Assembly: GCA_964035545.1 (NCBI GenBank)
Contig: OZ037770.1
Location: forward strand, 2,771,662-2,835,661
DNA: 64,000 nt
Direction: 5' to 3'
Source of the DNA: Bugula neritina
Lineage: Eukaryota; Bryozoa; Gymnolaemata; Cheilostomatida; Bugulidae
Shown here: positions 11,628-64,000 of the stretch, piece by piece
Layout: each line of letters starts with the position of its first letter
How positions within the stretch are numbered: position 1 is the first letter of the stretch
Translations under genes and position numbers: made by a program
Notes under the pieces: generated by a model
Told to the model about the DNA's origin: nothing
Seen by the model: the letters and a program-made list of their open reading frames with translations, nothing else
The model's database searches: none

Positions 11628-12790
11628 ATGTTGTCACAAACTCGCTCTGTTCATGTGGCTCTATAACTATTCCAGTCACAATACACTGGCTCGCTCGAAC
11701 TGCACTAAACCACACGCTGATTGCAACACGTTAACTACTTCATCATAACTACACTATAACTGTGACTACTACTATAACTACATACTACTACGGCTATATA
11801 TACTACTAATACGACTATATACTACTACTATGACTACATGCTACTATGACTATACACTAGTACTATGACTATATGTACTATCTTTACTATATAAAAAAAA
11901 GTCACAATACCCATGACCATATCGATTGTGATGACATGTAACTGTAACTGTGGCTGAATCAGTAAACTGATGTAACTTCAGCCACTCTATGACAAACTAA
12001 TACAATTTAATAATCTACTCTTCTAGTAGAACTATGCTAATTCCAGCAGGCGCTTGCACTTCTAGTAGGTGCTTGGAACAACTATTAGACTTTTCGCTAG
12101 TTCTAAATTAATATTGAGCTAAAATTTTCCAACTGTGTGTACTTTTTGTAGGATTCTAACCATAACTTTTTCTTTCTGAGAATTTATTTAGCAAAACTAA
12201 CTTATTAATATTATCAAACATCTAATCTCTTGCAACATAGATTTGAATTTCAAAGCAAATTATTCTAGAAAATCTAGTTTTCAAGTAGATTTCTTATGCA
12301 TATTTATTTGTTTATCTGTGATTCTATATTTATAAATATTTACATAGCTATATTTGCTGAATTATTATATATTTTCCATATCAAAATAAAAGGATGATTT
12401 TGATGAAACACATATTTATAAACATATTATTTGAGATAATCAAATTTTCTGCTTTTTGTTACAAAATATAACATGTTAGAAATTTATTTTACTGTGTAAC
12501 TTGGTTCTAGAACGTTAACTATGTTAATTAATTGTTGATGCTACAGCTTTTAGAACATCTACTGAGCTTAGCATTTCTAGGGCTAATTTAGTTCAACATA
12601 TTTGGGCATGTCTGCATATTTGATAGTCTAGTTGTTTTAAGGTCTACACTGTAATTTTATTGACATGCAAAACCAAAACATCTTTACAGGAAAAACATTA
12701 ATTAGAATAGCATTTGGTCAATAATACATTCAGTATTAGTTGAATTAATATTTAGTGAAACGACCAGTTCACTTGTAGAGTAGTAGTTGG
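11628..12790. other. Convergent intergenic region between genes 1 and 2
   Basis: About 1.16 kb separates the stops of two convergent genes. It starts with ACTATG/ACTACTA-type simple sequence (about 11740-11890). An AATAAA at about 12384 could be a polyadenylation signal for gene 1, and a TTTATT at about 12656 could be that of gene 2 on the - strand. No other gene or RNA is seen. Confidence 0.5.
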
Positions 12791-14627
12791 TCAATCCATA
12801 CTGCAGAACCCAAAGTTACAGCCTTTGTAATCATTGTCATATCGATAAATGAGGTCGTGGGGACTGTCCGAGCATCGCATGACGGATATGTTCCAGATAC
12901 TCTGTTTACACGTGTATCCTTTGCCCCGTCCATCTCTTGAAGCATAGACAAACACCGTCGTCACCACGCCAACCCTAGTGGGCATTGGCTGGTCAGTCCA
13001 TATACCTCCATATGTACCGCAGCTGTAGACTGGAGGACACGTGTCCAGAATCCTGTTTCCTGCTTTACCGACAAATCTAAACCAAGGTCGTCCGTCTCGA
13101 ACCATCTGTTTTGTGTCGCAGTTCGATTTACCCCAAATTGGTGAGATGCGACTTCCACGATTATCTTTCCTCCAGGATTCCGAAAGATTTCTTGCGGTTA
13201 AACACTCATCTGGCATCGGGTTTGCTGTGGAAATTGTAGTAGCGAGAGTTGTTGGGGTTGAAGTTATAGTACTAGCAGTAGTAGTACTAGCAGTAGTGGT
13301 ACTTGCAGTTGTGGTACTGGCAGTTGTGGTACTAGCAGTAGTAGTACTAGCAGTAGTAGTACTGGCAGTAATAGTACTGGCAGTAGTGGTACTGGCAGTT
13401 GTGGTACTGGCAGTTGTGGTACTGGCAGTTGTGGTACTGGCAGTTGTAGTGCTGGCAGTTGTAGTATTGGCAGTTGTGGTGCTGGCAGTTGTGGTGCTGG
13501 CAGTTGTGAAGTTTGTACTAGATGGCAAAGTGGTATCTGAGGAGTTGGTGTGAGAGAAATCTACTCGACATTTCTGAAGAGTATTACTGATTGACCGGTA
13601 AAGGGTTTTCTCTACTTCAAGAGCTATCTCATACTCTACAAGAGTTGTGACACTATGTGACATCATATATAACATCATGTGACTTCATGTGATATCATGT
13701 GACATTGTGTGACTTCATGTGATATCATGTGACATTGTGTGACATCATATATGACATTGTGTGTCATTATATATGGATGGCATCATGTGACAACATGGGG
13801 CATCATATATGACATCATGGGGGCATCATATATGACATCATGGGGGCATCATATAAGATATTGTATGATATCACATGATATCATCATGTGACATGTAAAA
13901 CTGGTGACTACTGAGTTTGCTTTATGAATTTATATGATAATATAAATAATCTAATATAACTCCTCCCCTAGCTCCCCCTCTCCTTCTCTTCCACCCCTGT
14001 ATAGAACTTATATCCCGATATGTTCTTACCAACATGGTTCTCACAAACACCTGATCTTTAACATTATGGTGATCGAAGCTTGTCTTAAAATCAATTTACA
14101 TAGTGAGCTGTTTGACGGCAATAAGCAACATTAACCAATTACCACGAGTCTCTTCTAACAGCATACGGGAAGTACGTAAAGCAAATTATATTATATTATA
14201 TTATAGAACTTTTCATTTAAGAGCCGTAGTGGAAAAATTGAGTTAGCCAAGCTCTTTAACTTCATTGTTAAATTTAAGTTTGGGGCGAGGGTTGACATAA
14301 CTTCTTGTGCTACATTTCTAATCTGGAACACAGGCTTTTCTTAATTTCTCTATTACTACACCTACCTCGAGTTTCTAGAGTATCAAAACATGCTGATAAA
14401 TAAATTTTAGCGTTATATATACCTGAGGAACTCTGGCGTTTGTCAAATATAGATGGTAGTTTGTAGTGTGGGCACTCCTCCCGCAACACTTGGTGTATCA
14501 CTTTGACTCTCAGTCTATAAAGGTCAAGTTCAGAGGTCACATCTCCATAAAGCAAGTTACTCGTCACAGTTACCGTTGCTATGGTAACAAACAGCAACAT
14601 TTTCAGCAATATTTTACTCGGCATCAT
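12791..14627 (-). CDS. Secreted D8C-domain (uromodulin/OIT3-like) protein with mucin-like linker
   Basis: Two exons, 14627-14423 and 13635-12791, joined in phase 1 to give 349 aa. The N-terminus (MMPSKILLKMLLFVTIATVT) is a signal peptide, so the protein is probably secreted. Two ATG codons are adjacent; I took the first. A folded segment of about 80 residues with several Cys follows, then a (T/S)TTA-type linker of 80-90 residues in 4-residue repeats, likely O-glycosylated. The C-terminal 140 residues match the D8C domain of uromodulin, GP2 and OIT3: WFRFVGKAGNRILDTCPP, then SCGTYGGIWTDQPMP, then regularly spaced Cys. D8C domains occur in extracellular, often mucosal, proteins; the molecular role is not defined. 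No zona pellucida domain or membrane anchor follows, so it is shorter than uromodulin. Confidence 0.8.
13252..13510 (-). repeat. Coding minisatellite, 12-bp unit (Thr/Ser-rich linker)
   Basis: About 20 copies of a 12-bp unit, seen on the + strand as GTAGTACTAGCA or GTTGTGGTACTG, inside exon 2 of the D8C gene. On the coding strand each unit reads T-T-A-S with rare Ile. The antisense reading frame (13041-13553, + strand, valine-rich) is its shadow. Confidence 0.9.
13680..13875. repeat. Intronic tandem repeat (GACATCATATAT type)
   Basis: Degenerate repeats of ATGTGACATCATG and GGGGGCATCATATATGACAT in the single intron of the D8C gene. They begin at that gene's 3' splice region (exon 2 starts at 13635 on the - strand). 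Confidence 0.8.
14215..14370 (+). mobile_element. MITE family A (copy 4)
   Basis: Contains CGTAGTGGAAAAATTGAG at the left, then GGGGCGAGGGTTGACATAAC, TTCTAATCTGGAACACAGGC and ATTACTACACCTACC at the right. These are in the same order as copy 1. It lies in the D8C intron. Confidence 0.6.
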
Positions 14628-15437
14628 CTCGGCTAGTAGTAACTAATGTGGAGCTTTTACCAACACAGTATGACTTGAAAACACTTGACATACTGTGTAC
14701 TATAGTCTAGCTGATCTAGCATCTGTCTTTTCACACCAAATGATTTAGATAAAACTAAAATGCTGAATGGGCTAGTGTGTATTATTCGCTCAAACAAACA
14801 TTTTGGGTATCGACCAATCAATCAGCTGATTAGATTAACACAGCAAATGAGAAGCAAGCTTTTATATATAGCCAATTAATTTGTTTCATACATTCTAGTA
14901 GTTTCTATGAGTAAAGAGGTTTACTGTGACTCACTAAAGTCTATATTATTAAATTATTGAAACCAATTGTTTTGTTTCATAAAAATTCATAAGCAATTTT
15001 TGCTGAAAAAGGGTAATACAATAGAACATGATGCTTTAATGCAAAATAATATAATACAACATGATACAACGTAATATTGTACTTTAATATATGATATTAT
15101 ACAAAATATAACTTGACATAGTAGGATATAGTACATTACTATTACTTCGTGAAAACTCACACAAATTTAGAAATTACGTTATCTCCGCGAGAACTTTTGT
15201 GGAAAGAGTTTTTTAAAGCAACCTAGAGACTTATTTATTTGTGGGGCAGGAGCAGTTATGACTGAATGCTTCTGCATTGTTGGCTTTTGATGGGAGGAAA
15301 ACTGTTTATAGGAAGCTTTACCTATCGTCCTATAGTCAGGTCAGTAGAAACTATGCTTTTTTGTTGCACATAACAGGAATTTGATTGGATAAAGTTTAGT
15401 AGCTGTAACTTTCTATATTCTATCAGATTGCATTCAG

Positions 15438-16661
<1,224 letters not shown>

Positions 16662-17195
16662 TATATGCATGCAGCCCTGTAATGCATGCGTCGCTTTTAC
16701 AACAGCTAAAATAAACTATTTATTTGCATTAACAATTATTTCTACTTAGTTTTTTTCATTTAGTGGCCAATTTTGCTTTTAAATTATTACATATTTTAAC
16801 AGAATGTTATATAGTAATTTTTACCCATACATGAAGCATTGTAGTATTATAGTGTATAACTTTGATTTTATCTTGAATAAATATCATGTATAGCACTTTT
16901 ATCAAATGCTGTTACCAACTTCGTACACAAACAACAAGAATATAACTTGTAAAATGAAATATTGTATTCAATGATATGTTTACTGCTAAAGTCCAAATTA
17001 CATTTGTTAAAATAGTGTAATGCTCTATAACTATTGCATCACAACATGCACTTTTAGCAGCTATTTATTTATAACTGAAACTAAATTAGTGGATCAATAG
17101 CATGTCAGCATAATTATTTTCTATTCTAGCATGAACCTCAGTATTTCATTCTAAAATAACTCTAAAAATAGATCTCTGTTCTTTATAAGTATAGT

Positions 17196-17279
17196 TCCTT
17201 TCTCTATAAGCCAGATGTTGGTTACCACTGTAATATAGTTCCTTTCTCTATAAGCCAGATGTTGGTTACCACTGTAATG
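17196..17279. repeat. Tandem duplication of about 42 bp
   Basis: Two adjacent copies of a segment beginning ATAGTTCCTTTCTCTATAAG and ending GGTTACCACTGTAAT. They are identical, so the duplication is probably recent. Confidence 0.85.
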
Positions 17280-18109
17280 AGGGAGCACAGCTTTGTAGGT
17301 ATCAGCTAATGACATATGAAATCTTGTAAAAATTTTATTATGCTTTTCGAATCACTAAAATTTGAAAGCAAATTTGGGTAATAAGTCAACACTAGCAGGA
17401 CTATAGTTGCAAGAGTGCACTTGGATAAGTTTAGCGATGTGATTCCCTTATTTTCATTTGGATATTTCGGAGCGGCACACTAGTTTTTATTTGACCAGTA
17501 GCCTCACCCCTCCAGATAAATAACAAAGAGTTTATGTTCACAAGCTATATATGATAAAATAAACTATGTACTAATATTATAAAATAATTCCTAAGTGTTA
17601 ATATAAAATTCAAATTTATATTAACAAAATTTAAAATGAAATTAACTTATCAAACACAATATACATATTTCATAGCTGTTTCTTATATGTTTCAAAAATC
17701 TTCATTTACATATAATTAAATTTTCTTTTAACAAACCACTAGTATTTATTCGAGAGAGACAACTTCATATGTACTAAAATGAATCCGTAAATCTTTTTGC
17801 AAATAGCAAAAAACATTTATTGCTTCCGTATAATTCAAAAATATATAAATTTAATTTTATTAAAAAGGATAAAGCAAAAAATCAGCAAAATAAAACCAAA
17901 TCATGAAGAAGAGCAACTGCTAGCAGCATTTTCGCAAGGTTAAGCTCGCCATATTGGCGTTGTTACAGAAGCCGGTTTATAGACTATATGATAGTTATTT
18001 ATATAGAAGAAAGTAATAGCGGTTGCAAGTGCGCTCTGTTGAGTTCCGCTGCAGAATCTAAAAATTCAAAAATAGTTGATGATCTTGTTATTAAACCTTG
18101 GCATCCCAA

Positions 18110-61956
<43,847 letters not shown>

Positions 61957-61962
61957 GTAAGT

Positions 61963-63570
61963 GCGTACTAGTGTAAGTACATGCAGTGTAAGTACATGCA
62001 GTGTAAGTACATGCAGTGTAAGTACATGCAGTGTAAGTACATGCAGTGTAAGTATATGCAGTGTAAGTATATGCAGTGTAAGTATATGCAGTGTAAGTAT
62101 ATGCAGTGTAAGTATATGCAGTGTAAGTATATGCAGTGTAAGTATATGCAGTGTAAGTACATGCAGTGTAAGTATATGCAGTGTAAGTACATGCAGTGTA
62201 AGTATATGCAGTGTAAGTATATGCAGTGTAAGTATATGCAGTGTAAGTATATGCAGTGTAAGTACATGCAGTGTAAGTATATGCAGTGTAAGTATATGCA
62301 GTGTAAGTATATGCAGTGTAAGTACATGCAGTGTAAGTACATGCAGTGTAAGTACATGCAGTGTAAGTATATGCAGTGTAAGTACATGCAGTGTAAGTAT
62401 ATGCAGTGTAAGTACATGCAGTGTAAGTACATGCAGTGTAAGTATATGCAGTGTAAGTATATGCAGTGTAAGTATATGCAGTGTAAGTATATGCAGTGTA
62501 AGTACATGCAGTGTAAGTATATGCAGTGTAAGTACATGCAGTGTAAGTATATGCAGTGTAAGTATATGCAGTGTAAGTATATGCAGTGTAAGTATATGCA
62601 GTGTAAGTATATGCAGTGTAAGTATATGCAGTGTAAGTATATGCAGTGTAAGTATATGCAGTGTAAGTATATGCAGTGTAAGTATATGCAGTGTAAGTAT
62701 ATGCAGTGTAAGTACATGCAGTGTAAGTACATGCAGTGTAAGTACATGCAGTGTAAGTATATGCAGTGTAAGTATATGCAGTGTAAGTATATGCAGTGTA
62801 AGTATATGCAGTGTAAGTATATGCAGTGTAAGTATATGCAGTGTAAGTATATGCAGTGTAAGTACATGCAGTGTAAGTACATGCAGTGTAAGTACATGCA
62901 GTGTAAGTACATGCAGTGTAAGTACATGCAGTGTAAGTACATGCAGTGTAAGTATATGCAGTGTAAGTACATGCAGTGTAAGTACATGCAGTGTAAGTAT
63001 ATGCAGTGTAAGTATATGCAGTGTAAGTATATGCAGTGTAAGTACATGCAGTGTAAGTACATGCAGTGTAAGTACATGCAGTGTAAGTACATGCAGTGTA
63101 AGTACATGCAGTGTAAGTACATGCAGTGTAAGTACATGCAGTGTAAGTACATGCAGTGTAAGTATATGCAGTGTAAGTACATGCAGTGTAAGTACATGCA
63201 GTGTAAGTATATGCAGTGTAAGTATATGCAGTGTAAGTATATGCAGTGTAAGTATATGCAGTGTAAGTACATGCAGTGTAAGTACATGCAGTGTAAGTAC
63301 ATGCAGTGTAAGTATATGCAGTGTAAGTATATGCAGTGTAAGTACATGCAGTGTAAGTACATGCAGTGTAAGTACATGCAGTGTAAGTACATGCAGTGTA
63401 AGTACATGCAGTGTAAGTATATGCAGTGTAAGTATATGCAGTGTAAGTATATGCAGTGTAAGTATATGCAGTGTAAGTACATGCAGTGTAAGTACATGCA
63501 GTGTAAGTATATGCAGTGTAAGTACATGCAGTGTAAGTACATGCAGTGTAAGTATATGCAGTGTAAGTGA
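61963..63570. repeat. 15-bp satellite directly after the exon 35 donor, about 107 copies
   Basis: Perfect tandem GTAAGTACATGCAGT units that vary almost only at one base (GTAAGTAC versus GTAAGTAT). The array starts within 10 bases of the true donor CGGTAAGTGCG. Because 15 is divisible by three, it opens frames of over 500 codons on both strands, none of which is a gene. Degenerate GTAAGT/GTACA units continue to about 63760. Confidence 0.98.
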
Positions 63571-64000
63571 GTAAGTACGTACACTGTAAGCATATAGAGA
63601 CAGAGTCTTACTGTAAATGTGTACATGCAAACAGTGTAAGTATGTACGTATATTCGCTCTAAGTGCATATGCATTGGTGTAAGTGTGTGTGTGCTATGGT
63701 ATAAATGCATACACTGTAAATACTAATACTCCAAGTATGTATGCACGAGTGTAAGTACAATCACTATGAGTTTGTTTAAGATATCTACAACTGAATACAT
63801 CATATCATTGTATAACATACACATTTCTTTACCTGCTGCCAGGTGGAATGGCTGTACTTGTACTACCCTGTAAGTTTGTGCCGTGAAGTCCACCGCCAAC
63901 CTCTTCTAAACCATCAATTTAATATTCCCAATATACCTTCCTCTGTGTCCCTGAAAATCAATTCTTAAATAGGAGTTGTGCCCACCATGATGGTGCATCC
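63571..64000. other. Right edge, inside rootletin intron 35
   Basis: Degenerate satellite remnants (63571-63760) are followed by 240 bases of unique sequence in which I see no rootletin exon. Confidence 0.5.

Noticed and set aside
13041..13553. 170-codon valine-rich frame on the + strand
   Set aside because: Antisense shadow of the Thr/Ser-repeat exon of the D8C gene.

Overview
The window is nuclear DNA from an animal. The evidence is spliced genes with GT-AG introns in phases 0, 1 and 2, AT-rich introns full of mini- and microsatellites, tRNA-derived SINEs, MITEs, and a cut-and-paste DNA transposon of a type known from invertebrates. The gene content (a long rootletin, a secreted protein with a uromodulin-like D8C domain, and a protein resembling aerolysin-type pore formers) fits a non-vertebrate animal such as a sponge, cnidarian or lophotrochozoan. 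The sequence alone does not settle the lineage.

Layout. Bases 1-4975 hold no recognisable gene, only SINE fragments and two tandem arrays. Gene 1 (4976-11627, + strand, 8 coding exons, 340 aa) looks like an ETX/MTX2- or aerolysin-type beta-rich protein. Gene 2 (14627-12791, - strand, 2 exons, 349 aa) is a secreted D8C protein with a Thr/Ser-rich mucin-like linker; genes 1 and 2 converge. Between the divergent starts of gene 2 and rootletin lies a perfect CA repeat of about 1.2 kb (15440-16654). From 18110 to the right edge runs one very large gene on the + strand, the orthologue of ciliary rootlet coiled-coil protein (rootletin, CROCC). I reconstructed 35 coding exons, all joining in phase, giving 1,848 codons. 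Human rootletin is about 2,017 aa, so only the C-terminal end lies beyond the window.

Mobile DNA. Rootletin intron 33 contains a complete 7.7-kb DNA transposon (52762-60463) with nearly identical terminal inverted repeats of about 1 kb. It carries two genes facing each other: a THAP-HTH-DDE transposase (+ strand, disrupted by a one-base frameshift) and an intact SAP-SWIM-YqaJ nuclease-like protein (- strand). This two-gene layout resembles the ISL2EU group of the PIF/Harbinger-related elements. Other introns carry a palindromic MITE family of about 150 bp (at least six copies), a separate 438-bp MITE, tRNA-derived SINEs and a decayed P2X7-C-like coding fragment.

Most unusual theme. Many introns are filled by tandem repeats that start at, or contain copies of, the neighbouring splice site. 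The clearest cases are eight 35-bp copies of the exon 18 acceptor and more than 100 copies of a GTAAGT-containing 15-mer directly after the exon 35 donor. The same 29-bp repeat also occurs in three introns of rootletin, in both orientations.
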